64,000 nucleotides of DNA from Primulina eburnea (Eukaryota; Streptophyta; Magnoliopsida; Lamiales; Gesneriaceae): assembly GCF_022965805.1 (NCBI RefSeq), contig NW_027331510.1, forward strand, positions 945,001 to 1,009,000. The letters run 5' to 3'. The position numbers were made by a program, and so were the translations under genes. Below, in pieces: positions 32,464 through 42,692 of this stretch (within the stretch, counting starts at the first letter, position 1; each line of letters begins with the position of its first letter). The notes under the pieces were generated by a model that did not search any database, had not been told where the DNA came from, and saw only the letters and a program-made list of their open reading frames with translations.

Positions 32464-33260
32464 CCATTTGCAGCCCCTCCTTTCTTTTGGATCTCTTTTT
32501 TTTATCTCATGTTATATATGTATGTATGTATTTTTTATTGCAGGTCTTTAGTTCTTGGAGGTTGTTCTCTACTCTTATTTGTTCTGTGCAAGTGGGTCCA
32601 GACACTTGCACCCTCCTTGTTTTGTTCATTTGGGTTTGGGTGGGTCCCAGCACTTCCTCCGTTTGTGCTTTTCTTTGGACTACCCTGTTACCTGGAAGGC
32701 ATTCACTGCAGGCTTCTCCTTGCTCGCCGATTTCTTACCTTATGTTTTGCCGACTGCTATGGTGCATCTGGATGTTTTATCTCAGTGATTTCTCTGGCCT
32801 GGAGCTCCATTTATAGTTACAGTCGCGTGATTCATGCTTGCATTTCTGACGTGATGAGCTCCGATAGTTTTCTCTCTCCTCTTGGGATTTGAAGCTTTTA
32901 TGACTTGAGCTGCATTGCGGTCCTCCTTCCGTGCTTCGACCGTTTTTGCACAGTCACTTCCCAGCTGCTTGCTATTTTTCCTGCGCAATCCTGTACAGCA
33001 GTCAGATCTTGGACTATGATGTATTTTTCAGTTTGGCCTTACATTGACAGACGGCTCAGAGATGGGTATCATCGGTGGTCTTTTGCACATATTTCTGAGC
33101 TGGATTTTTATTGGTTAGATCGGTTTGGATTTATTTTCATGTATCTAGCGCTGCTCTTAGGCGTTCATTTGTATTATTCGCTTTCCCTAGGGATTAGTTT
33201 ATGGCTTATGTATTTGCCACCCTAGGTTTTTGTTTGTATGTTTAGTATGACTAGCCTTTA

Positions 33261-33365
33261 GAGAGGTCTTGGTCTTGTCATCCTCTCTTTAGGTTTTATC
33301 TTGCATTTCTATTATTGATGGTATATACAGGTAGGGGTCTGCCTAACCCCCTCGCTTCCGGCGGT
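33261..33365 (+). other. LINE 3' UTR conserved hairpins, unit 6
   Basis: GAGAGG (33261-33266) pairs with CCTCTC (33282-33287). The terminal block starts at 33326. The final stem is CGC/GCG extended by a T-G pair. Confidence 0.62.
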
Positions 33366-33386
33366 GTTTTATTTTTAAAATAAAAA

Positions 33387-33439
33387 CCCTAAACCCTAAA
33401 ACCCTCAAACCTTAACCCCTGAACCCTAAACCCTAAACC
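33387..33439 (+). repeat. Degenerate telomeric tract between units 6 and 7
   Basis: About seven imperfect heptamers (CCCTAAAA, CCCTCAAA, CCTTAACC, CCCTGAA) ending in two perfect CCCTAAA. More eroded than the tracts to the left. Confidence 0.9.
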
Positions 33440-33520
33440 AAGTTTGCAACCGGAAAAATTCTCTCCAAAAATATCCCAAAATCACCCCCATTTTGTTACT
33501 ATTCACGTGTTCACGCCGCC

Positions 33521-35861
33521 ATGTCATCGCCGCCGGATACTGACCGGCGAAGTATACCACCGGAACCGCCACCTCAAGCCGACCAATATACTCAAAAATC
33601 AGATGCATCGGAGTCCGGCAACACCTCTTATTTTCCGATCGAAAATCCACCATTTCCGTTCAACTCTTCGTCGGTGCCGTACACAGCTCCAACCGGCGCC
33701 GACCACCCACCCTTACACTCGCCTCAACGAGACCGTTTGTTTGGTACAAGCCTCACCTTCACCAACCCCGTAAATCCACCGCAATCGACACTCAAAGTCA
33801 CGCCATCACTGTTCACGAGCTCGTCGGAGTTTATATCTTCGATTCCGGCCGATTCTTGCATCATCAATTCAATCCAAGCCCCGATCTATGATGCCCAGGC
33901 ACAGACAATCCCGATGACACCAGTTTCAACCCAAACGCCATTCACCGTCGACGGCAATTTCAATTCTAATATTTCAAGGCCGACCGTGAGTTTAACGTCC
34001 CATTCATGTCCAAATTCCGGCGCCGTTCCGGCATTATTCTTCAATTCCTCTGGCCCAGCCCTTCGTCCAGTCCTGGGTAGAGTATTACCATGTTCAATTT
34101 CTGGTTTCTGACCACCGGTCGGAAACCCCCAAATTCCAAGGTATAATCGATTTTCTCCTTCTTCTTTGGTTCAATCGAATCCTCCATTGCCCGAGTCTGC
34201 TCGAATTGGTCCCGGTTCTGGGCTCCCCTCACCGTCGCCGATCCATGGTGGTGCTCCGGCAGGTGACTCGCGAGTCAACTCGGCCGAGTCAAACCGCCGA
34301 GTGGAACGAGTTGACTCGACAGTCAACCCTTGTGCTGAAACGGTCAAACCAGGTACGCGTGTTCCTATTCCGCTTACCGTGTCATTTCGTGATATCCTGA
34401 CTCCACCGTCCCCTCGGACGGCCAAAAAAAGCTTTGATGAGTTGCATAATTCTATGTATGATATGCATGTGCCAACTCTTCGGAATGGAAAACCGGGTAA
34501 CCTATTCCCGGAAGAGGTCATTTCTTCCCTGGCAGAACCTTTCAAATTTGCTCTGGTTGGAAAAATTTCAGGTAATCGATCTCTAGTTCCAAATTCTGGT
34601 ATTTCTTCTGCTTTTGCTGAATTGGGACTAGTCAGATCTTTTGACTTAAAGTTCATGCCTCGGGGTTTTCTTGTTCTCACACTTGCTTGTGAGAAGACTA
34701 TTCGTTCTTTTGAACTAAGGGGATTATGCAGGTGGGACCTCTGTCGATCCGCTTCTCTAAGTGGACGCCAGAGTTTAATCTTCAGGAGGAGTCACCCATT
34801 GCCTCTGTTTGGATCCGCTTCTCGGGTCTTCCCCTTCATTTGTTTTCCAAGCAAAGTCTCTTTGCTTTGGCAAAAATTGTGGGGAAATCGGTGAGATGAT
34901 CATACTGCAGATTCTTCTCGGGGCGCTTTTGCTCGAGTCTGTGTTGAAATAAATGTGTTGGAACCGCCAGTCAAAGAAATTTGGGTGGGTTGGGGTGATC
35001 ATGCTCAAGAAATTGAAGTCATTTATGAGCGAATCCCTGGATACTGCACGGATTTCAAGATGCTGGGTCATTCGACCAGTGTTTGTTATTCCCATGGAAA
35101 AAATCCAAAACCCGTTTGTCCTAAGCCTGCTGACCGTGCTCCTGGTCACATCTACAGAGCCTGCACCACCAGGGGGTGTTACTCCTGGTTTTCATTTGGG
35201 GACCCAGCCTCAGCTTCAGAAAATTGGCACGGGTCCCAGGCGTAGAGGGAGAAGGAGACCAGTCAGGCAGGTTCTTCCAAGAAAGAATCCTCTTGAATTG
35301 AATCCTTTTGAGGTGCTCTCGCATGGGCAGGATGCGGAGCCTGATCTTGTTGGATTAGATTGTGTTGGTACGGATTCTCCATGTGGTAATCTGGAGGATG
35401 CAGGTGTTGGTCATTCTGGTGGGGTCCAATTTGGTTCTGTTCTTCATGAGGGTGTGGACCCCAGTGTTGGAGACGTTGAGGAAGGGTTGCCTACTGCTGA
35501 ATGTGTGGATGCTATTGGGGTTCCGTCTTCCAGTGTAATGACGGTTCTTGATACGCTGGTGCATTGTACTTTGAATCACATTAGTCATTCCATTCCCTCT
35601 TTTCCTCCGTCTCCCGATTCCTCTATGGTTGAGGAATTGGTTACTCGACAGGGACCTTCTGTTAGTGAGATGGTTTTCCGGCTGGAGTCTGCTGGTGATA
35701 CTGATCAGGAATATGATCGCCACTCTGAGTCGGGTGATGGTTGTAGGCCTGACAGTCGTGTTCTAGACTACGATATGAGTGATATCAAGAAGAGGAAAGA
35801 GAATGCTTTTCATAGGTCACGTAAAAAGCGACAGGGCGATTCTTCTACCCATTCTCCATGA
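33521..35861 (+). pseudogene. LINE ORF1 (DUF4283, broken zinc knuckle), unit 7
   Basis: Starts MSSPPDTDRR like unit 4. A TGA at 34109-34111 replaces an Arg codon (unit 4 has CGG). The frame then stays open through VSFRDILTPPSPR and the DUF4283 core to about 34690, where a small deletion shifts it. Further small deletions lie near 34890 and 35150. In the zinc knuckle the second Cys is changed to Phe (YCTDFKMLGH, near 35043-35060), which removes a metal ligand. The C-terminal half is open to 35861, where the stop still overlaps the ORF2 ATG (ATGA at 35858). Confidence 0.88.
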
Positions 35862-38800
35862 ATCTTCTCATATGAAATTTCAGGGGGCTCCAAAGCTCGG
35901 AGTCTCAACAAAGGCTTCATGCCTATGTCAAAGAGAAGAGAGTTCAGATTTTGGCTGTTTTGGAGCCCATGATTGATCTGGATCAGAGATACATGACTCG
36001 CCGTTTGGGGTTTTCTGGAGTCATCTCTAATCTCTCCGGTCATATCTGGGTATTTTTTGATGCTGATGTGAGGGCGGAGTGTGTTTTTGATCATGCTCAG
36101 TTCCTCCACATCAGAGTCTCTGCCTCTTTCTTGCCGACAGAGATATTTTGTTCTTTTGTCTATGCTAGATGTGATTATGTTCAACGTAGGAATCTTTGGG
36201 CTTCTTTGCTTTTGGTTAAGCCTGTTTTGGGTCCCTGGCTGGTTGGTGACGACTTTAATGTCGCCAGGGATGCGTCTGAGTGCTTGGGCTCTCGTGGTGG
36301 TAGGTTGCTACCTATGGAGGAGTTCAACACTTTTATTCTTGACTCTGGCCTGATCGATGCTGGTTTTGAGGGGTCTTCGTTCACTTGGACGAATAAGACC
36401 ATTTGGAAGCGGTTGGACAGGGTCTTGGTTTTTGTTGATTGGGGAGATCATTTCAGCTCGATTCGGGTTGAACATCTCGCTCGTACTGTCTCGGATCACT
36501 GTCCTCTTTTGGTCACCGCTCCTGTTTTTGCCCGTGGACCGAGCTCGTTTCGCTTCCAGCGTATGTGGGTTAGGCACCATGGTTTTTTGCAGACTGTGAG
36601 AATTAATTGGAATCTGCCTTGCAGTCTGAGCGGCATGCCTAGGCTTTTTGCCAAGATGAAGCGTCTCAAGCATCACCTCCGGTGGTGGAATCGGGATGTT
36701 TTTGGCAACATCTTTGATAGACTCACTTAGGCTGAGAGGGCTGTTCGTCAGCCGAGACTGTCTGTAAGGCCGACCCTTCTGACGCGAATTGGACTTCGCT
36801 GTCCGATTGCAATGAGGATCTGGCCCCGCTCACTGCCATGGAGGCAGATTTTTGGAAACATAAAGCGGCTTGCCATTGGCTTGAGGATGGTGAGCGGAAC
36901 ACCAGACTCTTCCATAACATTGTGAGGAAAAAGCGCGTTGCGAATAAGTTTTTCCGCATTTGGGAGAATGGGGTCTGCCTGACGTCTCAGAATTTGATTC
37001 AGCAGTCGGGAGCCTTGTTTTTCCAGGATCTTCTTACCGGGGAGCCCTCTGCGCTCGATTGCCCTGATTTTTCGAGTTTTCCCTCGGTTATCTCTGCTAT
37101 GGAGAATGAAGGTATTGTTGTGATTCCCTCTTTGGAGGAGGTCCGCGCGACCGTCTTCTCCATTCACCCTGATAGCGTTGCTGGCCCTGATGGCTTCTCT
37201 ACGGCGTTCTTTCAGCATTGCTGGGAGATTGTCCATCAGGATGTTTTTGGTGTTGTTCTTGATTTTTTCTATGGTTCTCCTATGCCTCAGGGTTTTACCG
37301 CCAGCACGATCACTCTGATTCCCAAAGTCGAGGGTGCACGTGCTTGGTCGGACTTCCGTCCGATCAGTTTGTGCAATGTCACGAACAAGATCATCTCGAA
37401 GCTTTTGTACTCTCGGATGAGGGATGTGGTGGAGAGACTTGTTTCTCCGAATCAGAGTGGCTTACGCTGATATTGTCATTATTTTTGCCAGTGGTGGGTC
37501 TCGTGGTATGCAATGTCTTGTCGATTTTCTGCATCACTACGAGAACTGTTCGGGGCAGCGTGAGAATGCTGCCAAGAGTTCTTTGATTTTGCCTCCCAGG
37601 TGCTCTGGGCGCCTCCGCTCCCGGCTTTTGCGCATCACCGGGTTCGCCGAGGGTCATCTGCCCCTCAAGTACCTCGGAGTTCCCCTTTATCGGGGTAATC
37701 ACACATGCTCCCTTTTTGAGCCCCTCCTACAGTCTGTTCGTAGGAAGTTAGAGGGTTGGGAGATTCGGACCCTCTCCTCGGGTAGCCGCATGACCCTGAT
37801 ACGTAGCGTGCTCCTCTCCATGCCGATTTATCTTTTTCAGGTGGTTCAGCCACCCCTGGCTGTCATGGAGAAGCTTGAGCGGGCCTTCAATGCCTTCCTC
37901 TGGGGGTCGAGACCCTTGGAAAAGAAGTGGCAATGGGCCCGGTGGTCCCGGGCTTGCCTCCCCGTGCTTGAGGGGGGCCTTGGATTCCGCAGATTGAAAG
38001 ATCTCGTGGAAGGTTTTCTATAAAATTATGGTTCAGATTTAGGCAGGGCTCCTCTATATGGGCGAGATTCCTTTTCCGGAAGTATTGCCGGCTGGATGCT
38101 CCTGCCTGTGTCCCCGCCCGTGGTTCTATATCCCCATTTGGCGTCGTCTCCTTAGGATCCGCCCTTGTGCAGAGCCTGGCATTCGCTGGCGTGTTGTTCT
38201 TGGAGATGTATCCTTTTGGGATGAGACTTGGCTCGGGGACGCTCCCTTGTCCTCCCGTTGTGTGGTCCGCGGGGGCCGTGATGTTCGGATATTTCAGTTT
38301 TTGTCTGAGGGGTCATGGGATTTTGATCGCCTTTGTGCGGTAGTTTCTCTTTCGGTTGCCGAGGAGATCGTTTTGATTCCTGTTCTTTCGGGAGAGCCCG
38401 ATCTAGCACGTTGGATCCATAGATCCGATGGTGCTTTTTCAGCGAGATCTGCTTGGGAGCTGATCCGTCAGCGTGCTCCGTCTTCTGATATCTTCCGCCC
38501 GTGTTGGGGGAGCTGGTTGAGGCCTACCATGTCGTTCTTCCTCTGGAGATTCTGGCTTCAGTGGCTCCCAGTTGATGAGGTACTCCAGCGTCGGGGTTTT
38601 GCGTTAGCTTCGAGATGTCAGTGTTGTGATATGTACGAGACATTCACACACATATTTTTTCGCATCCTAGTAGCTCGGTCTGTTTGGCGTTTCTTTGGTG
38701 CCGTTTTTGGGTCCGTATTCCCGATTGAGGATTTCAGTTTGTTCTTCAGTGCCTGGAAAAGAGACTTGGTCTGGTCCTAGGGGGCCATGTGCCGGAGTTT

Positions 38801-39533
38801 CTCCCCTGCATCGTTCTGTGGTTCTTCTGGACTCACGGAACGATGCTAAGCACCATCATCTTCCCATCTCTAGGGAGACGGTGAAGTACCAGATTTTGTC
38901 TTACCTGCGTCTCGCCCACTCTGCACGTACTGTCAAGCCCCGACATTGGCTGGGTGTGTTTCATGTGGCGAGATCGATGGGTATTTCGGTTGCTCTCCAC
39001 AAATTACATAGGACGGCGATTGTTTGCTGGCTGCGACCGCCGTCCGGGTGCTTCAAGCTTAATGTGGATGGGAGCTCGCGTGGTATATCTAGGGACTCTG
39101 CTGCTGGTGGCGTTGTTCGGGATGATTCCGGGAGGGTTGTGCTCTCATTCAGCGAGTTCATTGGAGCTGGTTCTTCTCTCCGGACTGAGCTTTGTGCGGT
39201 TGGAGGGATCTTTTCCTTTGTTCCGATCATTCTTTTTTCCCTCTTTGGATTGAGCTTGATTCTCTGACTTCTATTCAGCTCATTTGTTCCCGTCGATGTT
39301 GATGGGGTCTTGATCACATTTGTTCCAGGATTCTAGTCCTTTTGAGGGGGCGGTCTGTTCATATTTCGCATATATTCCGGGAGGGTAATTCGGTGGCGGA
39401 TGCGTTGGCGGCGAGGGCCCATGACCTTAGGCACTTTACCTTAGAGTTAGGTCCTTCCCTCCCTAGGCACATTTCCATACTTGCTCGCTCGGATTCTTCC
39501 GGGCTTCCCTACCTGAGATATAGATCTTCTTAG
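35858..39533 (+). pseudogene. LINE ORF2 remnant, unit 7, RT core deleted
   Basis: ATG at 35858, but codon 6 is TGA (Trp in other units). The endonuclease frame is otherwise open to 36730, ending at a TAG, with a frameshift near 36750. At about 37464 the sequence jumps from NQSG to AYAD: about 410 bp present in unit 3 are absent, including RT motifs A (LDMAKAYD) and B (GLRQGDP). Further shifts lie near 38015, 38100 and 38770-38830. The RNase H start NVDGSSRG is near 39060, followed by the same one-base loss as in unit 6 (near 39205). The C-terminus resumes at 39342 and stops at 39533. Long dead. Confidence 0.9.
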
Positions 39534-40526
39534 CTGTTTGCAGCCCTTCCCTTCACTTGGATCCATTTCTTCTGTCTTTCTATATGTATATGTATATTTT
39601 TTCTTTGCAGGTACTGTTATTTAGGGGGTTTCTCTTTTTCCCCGTTTTGCTAGTCTGGTGTGAGTGGGCTCAGACACTCGCACACTACATATTTGATCTC
39701 CTCGGGATTGGGTGGGCTCTTGCACTCACCCTATTGGTGCTTTTCTTTGGTCCTCTCATATTCCCTGGAGGGCGTCTTCAGCTCCATTCATGTTGGGCTT
39801 TACACACTACAAAAAAAAAGTGTTTCTAGAAGCAGTTTTTGAGGAGCACTTCTTAAACCGCTCGTGCAAACTGAACCACAAAATCACTTTTACTTAAACC
39901 GTTTCTATTTTCTTACTTTTAGGAGTGGTCGTATAACCGCTTTAGTAGCGCAAATTTTAGTACCGATTTGTATCAACCGCTGTTATAAATTGTTCCTATT
40001 GATTTAACTATTAGAACCATTCTGGAAACTACTCTAATTGATTATTTTTAACAGTGGTTTCACAAAACCGATTTTGTGGACCGCCCTTATAGCTCTGTTT
40101 TTTAGGTTTGATTTGAAAATTGCACCTATTAAATATATTTATGAACCGTTTTTCTGCATTGCACTTATTAATATCCTCCTCAGGATTTGATTAGCGACGG
40201 TTTTCGAAACAACCGTCGCTAATATTTGCGACGTTTTAATCATAACTGTCGCCTTGTTCAAAAGGCGACGGTCTTAATGACACCGGTCGCTTTATTTAGC
40301 GACCTTTTTATCAAACCGTCGCTGAATTTAGCGACGGGCAAAGCCAAACAGTCACATGTATTATCTTAGCGACGGTTTACATAAACATGCCGCTAATATT
40401 AGCGACGGTTTTTTGTATATCGTCGCTAACGTTAGCGACGACGAAAGGTAAACCGTCGCATAATTTAAATTTTGAAAAACCCGCCGTACATAGCGACGGT
40501 CAGCGATAAACCGTCGCCAAATATTC

Positions 40527-40534
40527 TATAAATA
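40527..40534 (+). promoter_or_regulatory. TATA-like box inside the CACTA element
   Basis: TATAAATA followed by a C/T-rich, ACTTCACAAC-containing stretch that looks like a plant transcription start region. It may be what is left of the transposase promoter of the autonomous parent. No reading frame follows. Confidence 0.4.
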
Positions 40535-40570
40535 CCTCTACTTCCGATCCCTTTTCTCACACTACTTCAC

Positions 40571-40790
40571 AACACTTCAAATTTTTCTCTCTTACGCAAT
40601 TTTACCACTTCACGATAATAAAATTTTTTTTACACGATTTTATTTTGAATTTAATGTAAATTTTTTTCCCCTTTTCTCACAACACTTCAAATTTTTCTTT
40701 CTTACACAATTTTACCACTTCACGATAATAAAAATTTTTACACGATTTTAATTTGGATTTAATGTAAATTTTTTTCTTTAATTTTTGGTA
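40571..40790 (+). repeat. 110-bp tandem duplication inside the CACTA element
   Basis: Two copies (40571-40680 and from 40681) beginning AACACTTCAAATTTTTC and containing TTTTACCACTTCACGATAAT, differing at a handful of positions. The second copy fades near 40785. Confidence 0.85.
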
Positions 40791-41837
40791 CATTTTTAAG
40801 TGTTAGTTTAAAATCAAGAATTATATTCATAGTAACATTGTAAGTGTTTTTAGATTTATTAAATTTTTTTCACCGAAAATATTAGCGACGGAAATTATGA
40901 AATAACTGTCGCTAAAATAGCGACGGAATGTATGAAAAGGTTGTCGCTAATTTTAGCGACGGTTTGCTTGCTCTGTCGCTAAATATGTAGACGCCGGTAT
41001 ATTAATCTGTCGCTAAATTGCGACGGTTGCGCATAAATCCGTCGCAAATCTTGAAGGCGACGGTTGCGTATAAACCGTCGCAAATTGTAGCTACAATACC
41101 AAAAAAAATACCGTAACGGGGTAATGGGTACGAGTATTATCAAACCGCACCTAAAATAAACAATAGAAGCGATTCTTCAACTTGTACCACCGGTTGAAAA
41201 AACCGCTTCTATAAGATATAGGGTCATCAATAAGAGGAGCGATTTTGAAACCGGTGGTACAAGTGCTGGAGCGGTTAAAAACCGATCTTAAAATTGAAAA
41301 AAACCGCTCTTGTATGAGTATTTTTTTGTAGTGACAGGATCTATATTTTTGCGGTGTGTGTTTGTTCCCCGAGATGCAACATCCTCGCAGCTTGTTGCTT
41401 CAGGGTTCTATTCACATTAGGGCTTTTGACTTGGGCTGGATCGCGGTCTCCATTTTGTGTTTTGACTCCATTTGCACAGTGGCTTTCCAGCCAGACAGTA
41501 TTTTGTTCATGGGTTCTTGTACAGTTGTCAGAATCCTGATTTTGACAGATTGGACTTACCAAGGTGATGGCTACTCTAGTCAGCTATCCTATCAGATTAG
41601 TTTCGTTTTGACAGATTGGATTTACCAGGGTGATGGCTATGGGATGAGAGTTTCTGCTTGGCTTCTGTTTTCATCTCGCAGTCATCATTTTGTCTTCCTC
41701 AGCATGTGGGGTCATTAGCGCTGCTTTTATTTGTTTAGTTTTTGGCGTTCATTAGTAGTATTCTAGGGTTAGATTAGCTTTTGTATTTACTTCCCTAGAT
41801 TGCTTTGTTTTTACGTTTCTACTGCTTTAGCCTTTCT

Positions 41838-41963
41838 GAGGAGGTTTTGGCTTTATCCACCTCCTCTTTTAGTTTTTTATTCTGTATTATGTTACTGTTT
41901 TTTTGTGGATATATACAGGTAGGGGTCTGCCTAAACACCCCCCCCCCCTCGCATCCGGCAGTG
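41838..41963 (+). other. LINE 3' UTR conserved hairpins, unit 7
   Basis: GAGGAGGT (41838-41845) pairs with ACCTCCTC (41859-41866). The terminal block starts at 41914 and reads CCTAAACACCC where other units have CCTAACCCCC. The last stem (CGC/GCA) is damaged, in line with the age of this copy. Confidence 0.6.
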
Positions 41964-41981
41964 TTTTCCGGAAAAAAAAAA

Positions 41982-41996
41982 CCCTAAACCCTAAAC
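41982..41996 (+). repeat. Terminal telomeric repeat of the array (two heptamers)
   Basis: CCCTAAA twice plus C, directly after the unit 7 poly(A). It is the right boundary of the array and abuts LTR-retrotransposon DNA with no transition. Confidence 0.85.
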
Positions 41997-42690
41997 GAGT
42001 GGATACTACTCGAACTGGTCTGGAAATTCCACACATCCTCAGTTCTGATAAAGGCAAGGGCAAATTGATTGAAGAGTCCAGGCCATCCAATGCCATTCAA
42101 ACCCACATTGACCTTGTTTGGGATAAGTTTAATAATTTTGCAGCATCAAAACTTCAACTCTATGATGCTTGGACAGCCTATCGTACTCATATTTTTGCCA
42201 AGCAACTGAGAAAGAAACCCCAGCTGAACAAGTTCATCAAACTAGAAGCTTTTGTCCTCAAGATGGTCAAAGCTGTCACAATTGTTCAAGCTCTGGAGAG
42301 AAAAACATATTTGTTTGATCATATGAGAGTCAAGAAGTTAGCACAAATTGTTGACAAACTGAAGGCTAACTACGTTCCAACAAACACTCGTAGTTGACAG
42401 TGTCGAGACACTCGTCTCCAGAAAGATAGATTTCCTACAAGTCGCAATGACCTCTGCTGTCGAAATCTACTGACGTTCGGAAATTATCTATCAAGATGGA
42501 GCTGTTTGACAAAAAGGGGAAGAGCTCAAAGAGATTTTAGAACAGCAGAAGAAATCTCAATAAGCAGCAGTATTTCTTGTATTTGTGAAGAATATGAGTT
42601 CAGTTGTTGTACTTGTTATTTTATCTACTATGAGTTCAGTTATTCGATTTTCTTTTACTCTAGTTTTTTCAAAACACCATAAAGGGAGAA
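41997..42690 (+). mobile_element. 3' internal fragment of an LTR retrotransposon
   Basis: Opens inside a reading frame (to 42397) with a Lys-rich helical protein containing DLVWDKFNNF and a stretch on Leu/Lys (LEAFVLKMVKAV). I do not recognise its function. After the stop comes non-coding DNA with GACAAAAAGGGGAAG and finally the polypurine tract AAAGGGAGAA at 42681-42690, which directly precedes an LTR start. Most likely the last non-coding and accessory part of a plant copia-type element truncated at 41997, where the LINE array begins. Confidence 0.6.
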
Positions 42691-42692
42691 AT

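Larger units (their letters stand above)
31897..33386 (+). mobile_element. L1-type LINE, array unit 6 (strongly 5'-truncated)
   Basis: About 1.5 kb: only the RNase H end of ORF2, the 3' UTR (32464 on) and a short A-rich tail (33377-33386). The first bases (GGCGAGATCGATG) join the telomeric tract with a small overlap. Its coding part matches unit 7, its 3' part matches unit 3 better (see findings). Confidence 0.92.
39805..41333 (+). mobile_element. Non-autonomous CACTA (En/Spm) transposon inside unit 7
   Basis: Ends CACTACAAAAAAA at the left and TTTTTTTGTAGTG at the right, perfect 13-bp terminal inverted repeats. It is flanked by the 3-bp target duplication ACA at 39802-39804 and 41334-41336, as expected for CACTA elements. 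The terminal ~250 bp carry many ACCGCT-like motifs and the inner part many copies of TAGCGACGG or its complement on both strands, typical subterminal transposase-binding repeats. No transposase ORF is seen in 1529 bp, so it must be mobilised in trans. Removing it and one ACA restores a continuous unit 7 3' UTR. Strand is nominal. Confidence 0.92.
33440..41981 (+). mobile_element. L1-type LINE, array unit 7 (5' complete, decayed, hosts a CACTA element)
   Basis: The rightmost and most damaged copy. 5' UTR 33440-33520, diverged from the others but with a similar A-rich TTCTCTCC stretch. ORF1 and ORF2 carry many lesions, including a deletion of about 410 bp in the RT. The 3' UTR (39534 on) is split by a 1529-bp CACTA transposon at 39805-41333 and resumes at 41337. 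Poly(A) 41972-41981, then two CCCTAAA repeats. The 3' UTR is of the unit 1/4 type. Confidence 0.93.

Noticed and set aside
1..41996. Assembly artefact creating a false LINE tandem
   Set aside because: Units differ strongly in sequence, lesions, 5' ends and tract lengths, which a collapse or repeat error would not generate. Long-read confirmation would still be decisive.
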